Source: an uncultured Candidatus Melainabacteria bacterium (GTDB lineage: Bacteria; Cyanobacteriota; Vampirovibrionia; Gastranaerophilales; Gastranaerophilaceae). From it: a stretch of DNA of 64,000 nt. Under the pieces are notes generated by a model that was not told the origin of the DNA, made no database searches, and saw nothing but the letters and a program-made list of their open reading frames with translations. Position numbers and translations under genes: made by a program. The stretch is taken from the NCBI GenBank assembly GCA_934718275.1, contig CAKUZD010000002.1:124001-188000 (forward strand), given 5' to 3'. Positions 34,218 to 42,980 of the stretch are shown here, one piece after another. How positions within the stretch are numbered: the first letter of the stretch is position 1; the number at the start of each line of letters is the position of its first letter.

Positions 34218-34409
34218 TTGGCTTCCTTTTAATTTTTTATTTTAATTTATTATAATCTTTGGTATTAACTTTTTCAAGTTACTCGGTTGTTTCTAAATTT
34301 ACAAATTTTCGATTGCATTATATGGTGTGATATTTGTTATAAATTATGTTTTTTATTAGAGTGTATAACGGTCGAGCTATTATATTAATTTTTATGATAA
34401 AATTTTTTT

Positions 34410-35171
34410 ATGAAAATAGGAATTATTGGTTTAGGATTAATTGGAGGCTCGCTTTTTAAGGATTTAAGCGACAATTATGATGTTGTGGCGGTGTCCCAAT
34501 CTCAAAGCGGTGATAGAATTTTTAAATCTTATGATATTTTAAAAGATAGAGATGTAGTATTTGTTTGTACTGCTATGAACAAAACTATAAAAGTGTTAGA
34601 CGAACTTGAAAACATTTTAAAGGATGAAGCGATTGTTACGGATGTATGTAGCCTAAAACAATTTGTGTGCCAAAAGAAAAGGCCTTACAATTTTATTCCG
34701 TCACATCCTATGGCTGGAACTGAGCATAAAGGTTTTGAAAATTCGTTTAAGGGTTTGTTTAAGGGCGCGAAATGGGTTGTTATAGGTCACTCATCCCAAC
34801 TTTCAAAAGGCGCAAAGGAATTAATAAAAATAATTGAATTTGTTGGTGCAAAACCGATTTTTACAACAGCCGAAGAACATGACAAAGCTGCTGCAGCAAT
34901 TTCTCACATGCCGATGGTGTTAGCGCAAGCTTTAGTGTTGTCTGTAAAAGATAATCCTCTTGCGTTAGAAATGGCTTCAAGTGGTTTCCGTGATATGACA
35001 CGTTTGGCGTTATCAAATGAGGAAATGGCTTGTGATATGGTCAGTATGAACCATAAAAATATTGAGCAATCCATTCTTAATCTATATAAGTCTATTGGTG
35101 AATTACTAACTGACAAGTATCCGCAAACTATAGCCGAAATTAAAGAGATTCGGTCTAAAATGTATAAATAA
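34410..35171 (+). CDS. tyrA: Prephenate dehydrogenase
   Basis: A 253-residue short TyrA. The NAD(P)-binding start G-I-I-G-L-G-L-I-G-G-S-L is followed by the catalytic/substrate segment H-P-M-A-G-T-E-H-K-G-F-E and S-H-M-P-M-V-L-A-Q-A-L. It oxidatively decarboxylates prephenate (or arogenate) in tyrosine synthesis. There is no chorismate mutase or ACT domain, so feedback control, if any, is external. The gene stands alone with a short leader; no ribosome site of note. Confidence 0.93.
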   Translation: MKIGIIGLGLIGGSLFKDLSDNYDVVAVSQSQSGDRIFKSYDILKDRDVVFVCTAMNKTIKVLDELENILKDEAIVTDVCSLKQFVCQKKRPYNFIPSHPMAGTEHKGFENSFKGLFKGAKWVVIGHSSQLSKGAKELIKIIEFVGAKPIFTTAEEHDKAAAAISHMPMVLAQALVLSVKDNPLALEMASSGFRDMTRLALSNEEMACDMVSMNHKNIEQSILNLYKSIGELLTDKYPQTIAEIKEIRSKMYK

Positions 35172-35187
35172 TTGGAGCAAACAAATT

Positions 35188-35397
35188 TTATTTAAATAGT
35201 TCAATAACATCAATTTCAAGATAATTTGCAATACTGATTATTTTGTCAATTGTAATGTTTAGTTTTGCATTTTCAACTTTTCCGATATAAGAACCGTCTA
35301 AATCAAGTTCTAATGACAATTCTTCTTGAGACAAATTTTTTAATCGTCTGTATTTTTTTAAATTTTTTCCAAAACGCTTTTTTACATTTTTATTCAT
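35188..35397 (-). CDS. Small XRE-type regulator
   Basis: A 69-residue protein, essentially one helix-turn-helix: F-G-K-N-L-K-K-Y-R-R-L-K-N-L-S-Q-E-E-L-S, then S-Y-I-G-K-V-E-N-A-K. It is divergent from the pilin-like gene across 97 bp that contain an imperfect inverted repeat (CACGA-N7-TCGTG at 35431-35447) lying over a -35 box, so it may repress that gene or itself. Confidence 0.85.
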   Translation of the reverse strand: MNKNVKKRFGKNLKKYRRLKNLSQEELSLELDLDGSYIGKVENAKLNITIDKIISIANYLEIDVIELFK

Positions 35398-35430
35398 ACT
35401 TGTATTTTCGTTGGTATGTTAATTTAATTC

Positions 35431-35464
35431 CACGATTGACAGTCGTGTTAATATGTGCTAAAGT
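35431..35464 (+). promoter_or_regulatory. Promoter with overlapping inverted repeat before the pilin-like gene
   Basis: TTGACA (35436-35441) and TAAAGT (35459-35464), spacing 17. CACGA (35431-35435) and TCGTG (35443-35447) form an inverted repeat around the -35 box, a plausible operator for the divergent XRE protein. Confidence 0.55.
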
Positions 35465-35494
35465 CCTTTATATAGAGATTTTGGAGGTTATTAA

Positions 35495-36157
35495 ATGGAT
35501 AAAAAAGGTTTTACTTTAGCAGAAGTATTGATTACTCTTGGAATTATTGGTGTTGTTGCAGCGCTTACATTACCCACTTTGATTAGTAATTATAGAAAGC
35601 AAGAAGTAGTTGCGCGATTGAAAAAGTTTTATAGTATTTTATCTCAAGCAATAATTCTTTCAGAAAATGATAATGGGCCTAGCAAAGAATGGACAAAAGT
35701 ATATTATGGAGGTTTGGAAGATGCTTCAAACAAAACTCTCGCATTAAATTATTTCAATAATTATTTAAAAGCATATATTAAATACACCCAAATAGACGAA
35801 AATCCTCCTGCAATAAACTCGGCTTCAACTATTAATAGCAATATTCGTATTTATCTGTCGGATGGTTCATATTTTTACATGAAGAATGGGGCGTGTATGG
35901 ATATTGATTATGATGTGAATGGAAGTAAAGCACCAAATGCTTATGGGGCTGATATTTTTAAATTTATTATTTGTCCTGAAGAAAAATATAAAAATGAATG
36001 TGGTTCGGACAAAAATTTTTGTCCGTATTGTCCTATAGCTAACTGTAATACAAGAGAAAAAGCTTTACAAAAATGTAAAACCTCTCCGGCTACGTGTGCC
36101 AAAATTTTAATGATGGATGGTTGGGAATTTAAAAAAGATTATCCACATAAGTTGTAA
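35495..36157 (+). CDS. Type IV pilin-like / pseudopilin protein
   Basis: A 220-residue protein with a short basic leader M-D-K-K-G and the prepilin motif G/F-T-L-A-E-V-L-I-T-L-G-I-I-G-V-V-A-A-L-T-L, that is, a cleavage after Gly and Glu at mature position 5. The remaining 185 residues are a soluble globular part with eight Cys residues in the C-terminal third (C-P-E-E, C-G-S-D-K-N-F-C-P-Y-C-P, C-N-T, C-K-T, C-A-K). Such proteins are processed by a prepilin peptidase and assembled into pili or a type II secretion-like pseudopilus. The GGAGG site is strong. No assembly genes are nearby, so it is an orphan minor pilin. Confidence 0.88.
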   Translation: MDKKGFTLAEVLITLGIIGVVAALTLPTLISNYRKQEVVARLKKFYSILSQAIILSENDNGPSKEWTKVYYGGLEDASNKTLALNYFNNYLKAYIKYTQIDENPPAINSASTINSNIRIYLSDGSYFYMKNGACMDIDYDVNGSKAPNAYGADIFKFIICPEEKYKNECGSDKNFCPYCPIANCNTREKALQKCKTSPATCAKILMMDGWEFKKDYPHKL

Positions 36158-36182
36158 AAGATTGTTTTGTGAATTAATACAA

Positions 36183-36207
36183 AAATCGCGGAATTATTCC
36201 GCGATTT
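36183..36207. terminator. Bidirectional terminator
   Basis: AAATCGCGGAA (36183-36193) pairs perfectly with TTCCGCGATTT (36197-36207), loop TTA, with A/T tracts on both sides. It separates the pilin-like gene and mtnA. Confidence 0.85.
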
Positions 36208-36278
36208 AAATTGTTGTAAAGTATTTACAGCGTGCTTGTTGCATGGTTTGTATAAAAATACTATAAACTTTTAACGTT

Positions 36279-37352
36279 TTATTTTGCAAAAGCTTCTGCA
36301 ATTGATTTTTTGTAATCCGGTCTTAAAATACCCTTTTCTGTTATAATACCTGCAATCAATTCATGCGGAGTTACATCGAACCCCGGATTTATTACTTTTA
36401 CATCCGGTGCACAAATTATTTTTCCATTGATATGTGTAACTTCTTCATGAGAACGTTCTTCTATAACAATTTCATCACCGGTTTTAATACTTGTGTCAAT
36501 TGTTGATAACGGAGCCGCAATATAGAAAGGTATGTTATGGTATTTTGCTGCAATTGCTACTGTGTAAGTTCCGATTTTATTTGCTGTATCACCATTTGCG
36601 GCAATTCTATCTGCACCTACAACTACCATATCAATCATGCCTTTTTTCATAAAATAAGAACACATTCCGTCAGTAATTAAAGTTGTAGGAATTCCATCCA
36701 TTGTAAGTTCAAATGTTGTAATTCTTGCACCCTGTTGACGTGGTCTTGTTTCATCTGCAAAAACCTGAATAGTCGGATCGTTTGCAAATGCAGAACGAAC
36801 AACTCCTAGTGCTGTTCCATATCCTACAGTCGCCAAGCCGCCTGCATTACAGTGAGTTAAAATTGTAGCACCTTTTGGAACTACTTCTGCTCCGTAGTCT
36901 CCAATTTTTTTGTTAATTGCTATATCTTCATTTTCAAGTCTAATGGCATTTTGTTTTAATTCTTCAACAATGCCGTTTATATCAGATTTTGAATTTTTAA
37001 TAATTTCTTTTTGTTTTTCGCAAGCCCACATTAAATTTACGGCAGTAGGGCGAGATGTTGCCATATAATCAGCTTTTTCTAATAATTGTTTAATAAATTC
37101 ATTCCGAGTAAGTTGAGTATCCTCTGATGTCAATTTTGCAAGCTCTTGTGCGTATAAAACAACTCCATGAGCTCCGGCAACTCCAATTGCAGGAGCTCCT
37201 CTGACAATCATTGTTTTTATTGCATCAAACATTTCTTGTCCGGTTGTAATGTTTACATATTTAAACTCATAAGGTAAAACTGTTTGGTCTACCATTTTTG
37301 AATAATTATCTACCCACTCGATTGTTTTTATTTTTGAATGAAATTCTGCCAT
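36279..37352 (-). CDS. mtnA: S-methyl-5-thioribose-1-phosphate isomerase
   Basis: A 357-residue protein of the eIF2B-like isomerase family. Visible motifs are V-R-G-A-P-A-I-G-V-A-G-A, T-H-C-N-A-G-G-L-A-T-V-G-Y-G-T-A (active-site Cys) and V-V-G-A-D-R-I-A-A-N-G-D (active-site Asp). It converts methylthioribose-1-phosphate to the ribulose form in methionine salvage. The rest of the pathway is not in the window. It is followed on the minus strand by nothing close; upstream is a membrane protein gene that abuts it. Confidence 0.95.
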   Translation of the reverse strand: MAEFHSKIKTIEWVDNYSKMVDQTVLPYEFKYVNITTGQEMFDAIKTMIVRGAPAIGVAGAHGVVLYAQELAKLTSEDTQLTRNEFIKQLLEKADYMATSRPTAVNLMWACEKQKEIIKNSKSDINGIVEELKQNAIRLENEDIAINKKIGDYGAEVVPKGATILTHCNAGGLATVGYGTALGVVRSAFANDPTIQVFADETRPRQQGARITTFELTMDGIPTTLITDGMCSYFMKKGMIDMVVVGADRIAANGDTANKIGTYTVAIAAKYHNIPFYIAAPLSTIDTSIKTGDEIVIEERSHEEVTHINGKIICAPDVKVINPGFDVTPHELIAGIITEKGILRPDYKKSIAEAFAK

Positions 37353-37811
37353 TTATCTTCCCTTTTTCTCAATTGAATTAATAAAATCTAATACATAAAA
37401 TGTTATAAAACCTGTAAATGCGTTTACTGTTGCGGATAATACTCCCATAAATAAAGAAATTATCATTAATAAAAAGAAGTTTGCATTCCCAAGCATAAAA
37501 CCTACTCCAATATTTGCAGCAAGATGAAAAAATTTCATAAGAATTACAGATATTGGAATATATATAATAGAAAAGCCCATATATGCTACAAAACCTGAAA
37601 TTGAACCTACAATTATGCTATCTTTTATTGATGATAATGATAGACAATTGTATTTAACTAAAAGCCAAATAACAAGTGGAGCTATAAAGCAAATTAGAAA
37701 TATGAATGAAATTACTCCTAAATAAGGAATTAAAGTCAAAGCACCAATTAAAGCTCCAAAAAATATGCTCAATATTGATATTTGTTTTAATAAAATAAAA
37801 TTTATTTCCAT
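37353..37811 (-). CDS. Hypothetical four-helix membrane protein
   Basis: A protein of 152 residues starting at the ATG at 37811; the longer frame from 37847 would overlap ruvC by 31 bp. It has four or five hydrophobic segments with few charges: I-L-S-I-F-F-G-A-L-I-G-A-L, F-I-F-L-I-C-F-I-A-P-L, a Gly-rich segment and F-F-L-L-M-I-I-S-L-F. No motif identifies a function. It lies between ruvC and mtnA on the same strand with minimal spacing (1 bp to mtnA), so it is translated from the same transcript. Confidence 0.75.
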   Translation of the reverse strand: MEINFILLKQISILSIFFGALIGALTLIPYLGVISFIFLICFIAPLVIWLLVKYNCLSLSSIKDSIIVGSISGFVAYMGFSIIYIPISVILMKFFHLAANIGVGFMLGNANFFLLMIISLFMGVLSATVNAFTGFITFYVLDFINSIEKKGR

Positions 37812-37816
37812 AAAAC

Positions 37817-38293
37817 CTATTTTAACACAAGTGAGCGGGTATGGCAAATTGCTATTGCGATAGAATCAACAGTATCATCAAGTTTTGGGAGACTTTCCAC
37901 TCCAAGGGATAATTTAACCATTTGTTCAACTTCTTTTTTATCTGCCCGTCCATAACCGGTTAAAACTTGTTTAACTTCCATTGGGGTATACTCGTAAATT
38001 GGAACCTTATACTTTTCCAAAGCCGTTAAAATTACCCCTCTGGCATGGGCTACAGGCATAACTGTAGTCCTGTTACGAAAGAAAAATAACTTTTCAATTG
38101 CAGCACAATCAGGTTGATATTTATTAATAATGGTATTCATATCTTCCCAAATTTCTAGCAACCTAGCTGACTCTTTTGAATTTTTTTGAGTTTGAATAGA
38201 GCCGGAATGTAATAATATTGAGTTTTCTCCACTGAATTCAATCAAAGAATATCCAACAATCCCAATTCCGGGGTCAATACCTAAAATTTTCAT
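37817..38293 (-). CDS. ruvC: Holliday junction resolvase RuvC
   Basis: A 158-residue protein from the ATG at 38293. Catalytic acids are seen in G-I-D-P-G-I-G (Asp near 7), A-I-E-K-L-F-F (Glu near 67) and D-D-T-V-D-S-I-A-I-A (Asp pair near 140), with the R-x-x-R-G-V helix between. RuvC cleaves Holliday junctions with RuvAB. The F-F-F-R-N binding loop is intact. First of three tightly packed genes (ruvC, membrane protein, mtnA). Confidence 0.96.
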   Translation of the reverse strand: MKILGIDPGIGIVGYSLIEFSGENSILLHSGSIQTQKNSKESARLLEIWEDMNTIINKYQPDCAAIEKLFFFRNRTTVMPVAHARGVILTALEKYKVPIYEYTPMEVKQVLTGYGRADKKEVEQMVKLSLGVESLPKLDDTVDSIAIAICHTRSLVLK

Positions 38294-38314
38294 AAACAAA
38301 TTATAACACGAATA

Positions 38315-39091
38315 TTAATTACGCTTTGATTTTGGAGAGCTTTGAATTAATTCTCTTGCTTTTTGTATAACTTCAGAAAGTTTTGTGTTTAACATATCTA
38401 ATTTCTCATCATAATTACATTTGCTAAAGTCATAATCTTTTCCAACAAATTTTATGTGTTCCATTTTTTCAATTTGTTTGTCGATTAGTGGTTCTGCAAT
38501 TTTACCATTTCTTTCAAGCATCAAATCGTATCTAAGGAATTGTAATATGTTAATTCTTTCAGAATAATTCTTATCAACTAAAAGTTTATCTAGTACATCT
38601 AAATTCAACTTTTTTTGACCTGAAATATTTTCCATAAAAAAATCACTGGCTCCTAATAAATCATGTTTTTTGTTAAGCATAGCTACTTTTCTGGCTAAAA
38701 ATTTCGGATTAAAGGCAATAGTAAAAAGTTTTTGAGTTTCTTTAAATACTGAAGGTAATGAACTTTGACCAATTTTGTCTGTAAGGAACATAACCGGTAA
38801 CTTAAAAGTGTAACCGCTAAATTTGTTAGTTTTGCCCCAAAAAGAAGTTGAAAGTTGTGCTGTTTGGTCTTTATCATTTGCAATAGTTCGAATATTAATT
38901 TTGTCACCTGTTAATTCCCTTAAAACTCTTTTAAATGTAGAAAGTTTTAAAGCACGACTATCATCAAATTCATTATAAATATATTTGCACGCCTTAATAT
39001 TTCTGGAAATTCCTTCTTGCAATCTACCTTCCGCAGATCTACTTGCTACAGGGGGCTTTAAAAATGTTTTTGCTGTGTTAATTTTAATCAT
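38315..39091 (-). CDS. Hypothetical protein
   Basis: About 258 residues from the ATG at 39091 (M-I-K-I-N-T-A-K-T-F). An in-frame ATG at 39139 would add 16 residues; no ribosome site decides. The protein is basic and helical, with Lys/Leu-rich blocks and no recognisable catalytic or membrane motif. It ends in a Lys/Arg/Ser tail. It could be a cytosolic or secreted lineage-specific protein. It is upstream of ruvC with a 21-bp gap, so it probably shares a transcript. Confidence 0.6.
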   Translation of the reverse strand: MIKINTAKTFLKPPVASRSAEGRLQEGISRNIKACKYIYNEFDDSRALKLSTFKRVLRELTGDKINIRTIANDKDQTAQLSTSFWGKTNKFSGYTFKLPVMFLTDKIGQSSLPSVFKETQKLFTIAFNPKFLARKVAMLNKKHDLLGASDFFMENISGQKKLNLDVLDKLLVDKNYSERINILQFLRYDLMLERNGKIAEPLIDKQIEKMEHIKFVGKDYDFSKCNYDEKLDMLNTKLSEVIQKARELIQSSPKSKRN

Positions 39092-39155
39092 ACTGTGTGT
39101 AAAACAGGTGAATATAATTTTTTGCCTATTTGGTTCCAAAAATGTTTACAAAAAT

Positions 39156-39434
39156 TTATATATTATGCATGTTATCAAAAATTTCTTTTCTTTGAACCCA
39201 AATTTCCATATTAAGTTCTTCACTAGTTTTAGTTAAAATTTCTTTGATTTCCTTAAATGAATATCTGGATTTTTCAATATTGCCCAACATAAACATTACA
39301 AAATGTCCTTGCATAAGAGTTTGTTTTATGTCCTCAATATTAACTTCACACTGAGCCAACACTGTTGATACTTTTGCAACAATACCAACTTTATCTACAC
39401 CTGATACTGTTATGATAATTTGTTGATCTGACAT
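39156..39434 (-). CDS. ACT-domain regulatory protein
   Basis: A 92-residue single ACT domain: I-I-I-T-V-S-G-V-D-K-V-G-I-V-A-K-V-S-T-V-L-A, then V-N-I-E-D-I-K-Q-T. This is the UPF0237 pattern, which binds amino acids as a dimer. Its reading frame overlaps the end of the AGCS symporter gene by 25 bp, so the two are co-transcribed and probably translationally coupled. It may sense the transported amino acid. Confidence 0.87.
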   Translation of the reverse strand: MSDQQIIITVSGVDKVGIVAKVSTVLAQCEVNIEDIKQTLMQGHFVMFMLGNIEKSRYSFKEIKEILTKTSEELNMEIWVQRKEIFDNMHNI

Positions 39435-40993
39435 GAAACTTCTTCCTCCTCGCTAATTTCTGCAGGAATTTCCGCAGGTTTTAACCAATCACGATTAATC
39501 CATTTTCCAATTTGGTGAATTCTGCAATATTCTGCCAAATCCTTTTTAATTTCAGGAGCTAAAATATACATAGCAATAATATTTGGAATTGACATTGCAA
39601 TCATCATAGCATCGGTGATGTTTATAACTGAAGTTACGTTTAAAACAGAACCGATTAAAATAAATGCGCAGTATATAAATTGGAATGTAAGTGTTCTTTT
39701 TCTACCTTCTCCAAACAAGAAATTCCAAGACTTTTGTCCATAATACGCCCAACTGATAATTGTAGATAAAGCATATAGTAAAACAATACCTGCTAAGAGA
39801 GTTGGGAAGAAAGGCATAACCGATGAAATTGCATCTGAAGTCATTTCAATACCTGATGTATGACCGGCATGAGTTTTATATACACCTGTGATTACAATTG
39901 CAAATGCTGTTAATGTACACATAAAGCCTGTTAAAAATGGATCTAACAATGCTACAAAGCCTTGTGATAAAGGTTCGTCTGTTTTTACCGTTGCATATAC
40001 AATTGGAGCTGAACCTGTACCTGCTTCGTTTGATTGAACAGATCTTCTTAACCCCATAATCATAGCGACAAACATTCCGCCATATATTGATTCAGGTTTA
40101 AATGCTTCTTTAACAATAATCCAAGCAGCATGTGGAACCAATTTTATATTGCAAATAATTACTGCCATAGCTGCGAACAGATATATGAAAATTTTTAATG
40201 GAACAATTTTTTCAGTTACTTTAACGATATTTTTAATACCGCCAATAACAATTAAACCTACAACAATTGCCATTCCTAAACCAATTACCCAATGGAAGTT
40301 GTGCATAAATCCGTTTTCACCACCGCAAACATTAACGAACTGATTTGCAGCTTGGTTAATTTGAATCATATTACCGCCTGTAATACCTCCGCAAATACAT
40401 AAAATTGCAAACATTACAGACAAAGGTTGACCTAACCATCTCATCTTTTTACGAGTTAATCCATGTGCCATATAGTGCATTGGTCCACCTGAAATAGAAC
40501 CGTCAAGGTTAAATCTTCTGTATTTTACGGCTAAAGAAGCTTCTACGAATTTTAAAGACATTCCTAAAAGTGCTCCGACAATAATCCAAAAAGCAGCTCC
40601 GGGGCCACCCATAGAAATTGCAATTGCAACTCCCGCAATACTTCCTAAACCGATTGTACCTGATAATGCTGTCATTAGAGCTTGGAATGCTGAAGTTTCA
40701 CCAGAACCGTCACCACTTGCTTTTTTAGGTTTGCATACAACTTCAATTGCATGTTTAAATCCCCAAATAGCAATACCTCTTAAATAGAATGTGAAAAATA
40801 TACCTGCAAACAAAATCCAAAATATAATAATTGGAACATCGGCTCCAAAAACATGAACCGGATGGAATATTATTGCAGCAATAGCATCGGAGACCGGTGC
40901 AACATTTTTATCCATAAATGCATCAATACTAAATGCATTAGCTTGTTGAATACTAAATAAAAGTGTCAAAAGTACGATTAAAAATTTGTTCAT
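39410..40993 (-). CDS. AGCS-family sodium:amino acid (alanine/glycine) symporter
   Basis: A 527-residue transporter with about 11 membrane segments. Family motifs are seen: G-L-G-S-I-A-G-V-A, G-G-P-G-A-A-F-W, S-G-G-P-M-H-Y and N-E-A-G-T-G-S-A-P-I. It begins with M-N-K-F-L-I-V-L-L-T-L-L-F-S-I-Q-Q-A-N-A, which looks like a cleavable signal peptide ending A-N-A, an unusual addition to this family. AAAGGAAAAAA precedes the start. The ACT gene overlaps its 3' end. The 106-bp leader (40994-41099) contains GC-rich inverted repeats but no recognised riboswitch. Confidence 0.92.
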   Translation of the reverse strand: MNKFLIVLLTLLFSIQQANAFSIDAFMDKNVAPVSDAIAAIIFHPVHVFGADVPIIIFWILFAGIFFTFYLRGIAIWGFKHAIEVVCKPKKASGDGSGETSAFQALMTALSGTIGLGSIAGVAIAISMGGPGAAFWIIVGALLGMSLKFVEASLAVKYRRFNLDGSISGGPMHYMAHGLTRKKMRWLGQPLSVMFAILCICGGITGGNMIQINQAANQFVNVCGGENGFMHNFHWVIGLGMAIVVGLIVIGGIKNIVKVTEKIVPLKIFIYLFAAMAVIICNIKLVPHAAWIIVKEAFKPESIYGGMFVAMIMGLRRSVQSNEAGTGSAPIVYATVKTDEPLSQGFVALLDPFLTGFMCTLTAFAIVITGVYKTHAGHTSGIEMTSDAISSVMPFFPTLLAGIVLLYALSTIISWAYYGQKSWNFLFGEGRKRTLTFQFIYCAFILIGSVLNVTSVINITDAMMIAMSIPNIIAMYILAPEIKKDLAEYCRIHQIGKWINRDWLKPAEIPAEISEEEEVSCQINKLS

Positions 40994-41099
40994 TAATTTT
41001 TTCCTTTCGGTTCTAAGGTTATTCGGCTACTGTCCAAAAAGGGGAAATCACCAACCCAGCTTTATACTACCAAAAACATGCCTACATGATGTCAAATCT

Positions 41100-42218
41100 T
41101 TACATAATCTTTAAAATTTGTTGCAAATATCTTTCCGCACACAAGGCGGATGTGTAGTTCTTTATTGTGCTAAAACTATTGATATGCAAGGTTTTTAGTT
41201 TTTCAGCTTGCAGGTTTTTTATATTAAGAAGTGTTTCTTTTACATTTTCAGAATTTGGTAATGTTAAAAAACCATTTTCATTATTTTTTATAATTCCATC
41301 AATCCCGTCATCTTTTGTGCAGACTACAATACAGCCTGATGCCATGGCTTCTAAGTAAACCATGCCAAATGTTTCTCCAACGCTAGGCAAAATAAAAATA
41401 TCGCTTTCGCGCATTTTATTAAGAACATCTTCATTGGAAAGACGACCGGTAAATTTTACATTTTTATCAAGTTTTTCTAAGTTTTTGCGTTCATTCCCGT
41501 CTCCAATTACAGTTAAATCAAAGCTTTTCAGCCCTTTACATGCTTTAATTACTTTGTCAATGTTTTTTCTTTTTTTGAAATTTGCGCAAGTAAGAACTTT
41601 AAGAGGTTCATTGGTGTAGTGGCCAAATCTATTGGTAACAGGTGTTTTTATGATAAATTTTTCGTTAATTCCTGATGGCGCAACAAATGTTTTTTCTTTA
41701 AATTCGGGGTATAATTTTAGTAATTTATTTTTTAATACGAATGATCTGCAGGCAATTGCTTTAGCGTTTTTCAAAGCTTTTTCTAATCTGTTTTTAAAAT
41801 GAAACTTATATAACGGTTTGGTCAATACTTCGATATCAGAATTATGAACTCCTGCAACAAATGGTATTCCTAACTTATCGGCAAATAAAATTCCGGACGG
41901 CATGTGCGCAATAACAATGTCGTAAAATTTTTCTTTTTTGTATTGTGCTAATTTCCCAAACTTATCTGCTTGGAATAATTTGTTTTTTATATTAAACCAA
42001 AATGGAGTCCAATAGTTTATATTAAAAATATTTTCATATTTCCCTGTTTTATAATAAGGTTTATTTCTTAAAAAAGAATTAAAAATGAAATTTGGTTTTA
42101 TAACATCAACCTTATGTCCTGCTTTTTCCCACTCTTGAACAAAGTTTAGTAATGTTTTTGGAGTCGTTTTTTCACTATTTTTAATTGGATATAAGTCCGT
42201 AATAAAAAGAATATTCAT
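41100..42218 (-). CDS. Glycosyltransferase family 4 protein
   Basis: A 372-residue GT-B enzyme. The N-terminal fold starts I-L-F-I-T-D-L-Y-P. The C-terminal domain has P-L-K-V-L-T-C-A-N-F-K-K-R-K-N, V-I-G-D-G-N-E-R, F-T-G-R-L-S-N and the nucleotide-sugar motif L-P-S-V-G-E-T-F-G-M-V-Y-L-E-A-M-A-S-G. Sugar donor and acceptor are unknown; a role in surface polysaccharide is likely. Monocistronic, divergent from a TPR gene. Confidence 0.9.
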   Translation of the reverse strand: MNILFITDLYPIKNSEKTTPKTLLNFVQEWEKAGHKVDVIKPNFIFNSFLRNKPYYKTGKYENIFNINYWTPFWFNIKNKLFQADKFGKLAQYKKEKFYDIVIAHMPSGILFADKLGIPFVAGVHNSDIEVLTKPLYKFHFKNRLEKALKNAKAIACRSFVLKNKLLKLYPEFKEKTFVAPSGINEKFIIKTPVTNRFGHYTNEPLKVLTCANFKKRKNIDKVIKACKGLKSFDLTVIGDGNERKNLEKLDKNVKFTGRLSNEDVLNKMRESDIFILPSVGETFGMVYLEAMASGCIVVCTKDDGIDGIIKNNENGFLTLPNSENVKETLLNIKNLQAEKLKTLHINSFSTIKNYTSALCAERYLQQILKIM

Positions 42219-42299
42219 AGTTTGATTATAGCGAAATTTTCGTATATTGTAAACGTTTTTTGTTTTGTATAGAATTTTTTTGCGAAAGAGGATTTAGTT

Positions 42300-42785
42300 A
42301 TGGAACATGATTATAAATTTTATTTGGATAAAGGGATATCAGAAACAAATGAGGGAAAATTTGATGAGGCCTTGCATTCCTTGGATAGAGCAATAGCATT
42401 AAACCCTGATGATGCTATGCCGTATTTTTCAATGGCAATAGTTTTTCATCACCTTGGAGAGCTTGAACCGGCTTATGAAAATTATACAAAAGCAATTGAA
42501 TTAAACCATAAAATGATTGATGCATATTTTAACCGTGCACAAGTTCTTTTGGCTGACAAAGAAGCAAGTCCGGAAAAATTAAAATCTGCAATTGTAGATT
42601 TTGATAAAGCTATTGAACTTGATCCAAAATTTATTGATGCTTTGTATTATAAAGCAACTGTTCAAAAGAAATTGGAAGATTATAAGGGTGCTGTTGAAAC
42701 ATTGGATAAAGTTCTTGCAATCGAACCTAAAGCTGTATATTCAAATGCATTGAAGAAGTTGATTTTACAAAAATATTTAAAATAA
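42300..42785 (+). CDS. TPR-repeat protein
   Basis: A 161-residue soluble protein made of four tetratricopeptide repeats, e.g. G-K-F-D-E-A-L-H-S-L-D-R-A-I-A-L-N-P-D-D, then Y-T-K-A-I-E-L-N and F-D-K-A-I-E-L-D-P-K. TPRs mediate protein-protein contacts. No signal peptide or extra domain. AGAGGA precedes the start. Partner unknown. Confidence 0.9.
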   Translation: MEHDYKFYLDKGISETNEGKFDEALHSLDRAIALNPDDAMPYFSMAIVFHHLGELEPAYENYTKAIELNHKMIDAYFNRAQVLLADKEASPEKLKSAIVDFDKAIELDPKFIDALYYKATVQKKLEDYKGAVETLDKVLAIEPKAVYSNALKKLILQKYLK

Positions 42786-42808
42786 ATATAGGGTAAGCTT
42801 CTCAAGCA

Positions 42809-42856
42809 CCTCCCTTGACACAACAGATTAGTTAGGAAATCGGTCAAGAAAGGAGG
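42809..42856 (+). promoter_or_regulatory. Anti-Shine-Dalgarno hairpin
   Basis: CCTCC (42809-42813) can pair with GGAGG (42852-42856) and CTTGAC (42814-42819) with GTCAAG (42843-42848), leaving AAA bulged. The GGAGG is the ribosome site of the 24-codon ORF at 42861, so the fold would hide it from ribosomes. Confidence 0.65.
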
Positions 42857-42860
42857 AACA

Positions 42861-42935
42861 ATGAAGATAGAGTTAATAAAAAAAGCTCTAGTTGCGCTAG
42901 AGCTTTTAATTAGATTAATTTTAATCTTCTTATAA
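42861..42935 (+). CDS. 24-residue hydrophobic peptide, type I toxin-like
   Basis: ATG 4 nt after a strong AAAGGAGG site (42849-42856) encodes M-K-I-E-L-I-K-K-A-L, V-A-L-E-L-L-I-R-L-I and L-I-F-L, then TAA. Charged residues spaced along a Leu/Ile helix recall amphipathic membrane toxins such as TisB. The messenger can fold to hide the ribosome site (42809-42856), contains an internal hairpin (AAAGCTCTAG/CTAGAGCTTT) and ends at a terminator (42948-42980). These traits are those of type I toxin messages. No antitoxin RNA promoter was identified. It could instead be a leader peptide or a chance ORF. Confidence 0.5.
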   Translation: MKIELIKKALVALELLIRLILIFL

Positions 42936-42947
42936 GGGAAGTTAAGA

Positions 42948-42980
42948 AAGACTTTAAGAGTTACGACCTCTTAAGGTCTT
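42948..42980. terminator. Hairpin terminator after the small ORF
   Basis: AAGACTTTAAGAG (42948-42960) pairs with CTCTTAAGGTCTT (42968-42980), one G-U, loop TTACGAC. An outer AGGGAA (42935-42940)/TTCCCT (42981-42986) pair extends it. It separates the small ORF from the converging nagZ gene. Confidence 0.75.

Noticed and set aside
40994..41099. Possible riboswitch in front of the AGCS symporter
   Set aside because: Inverted repeats are visible, but the glycine, c-di-AMP and sodium consensus motifs I know do not match. Left as an undefined leader.
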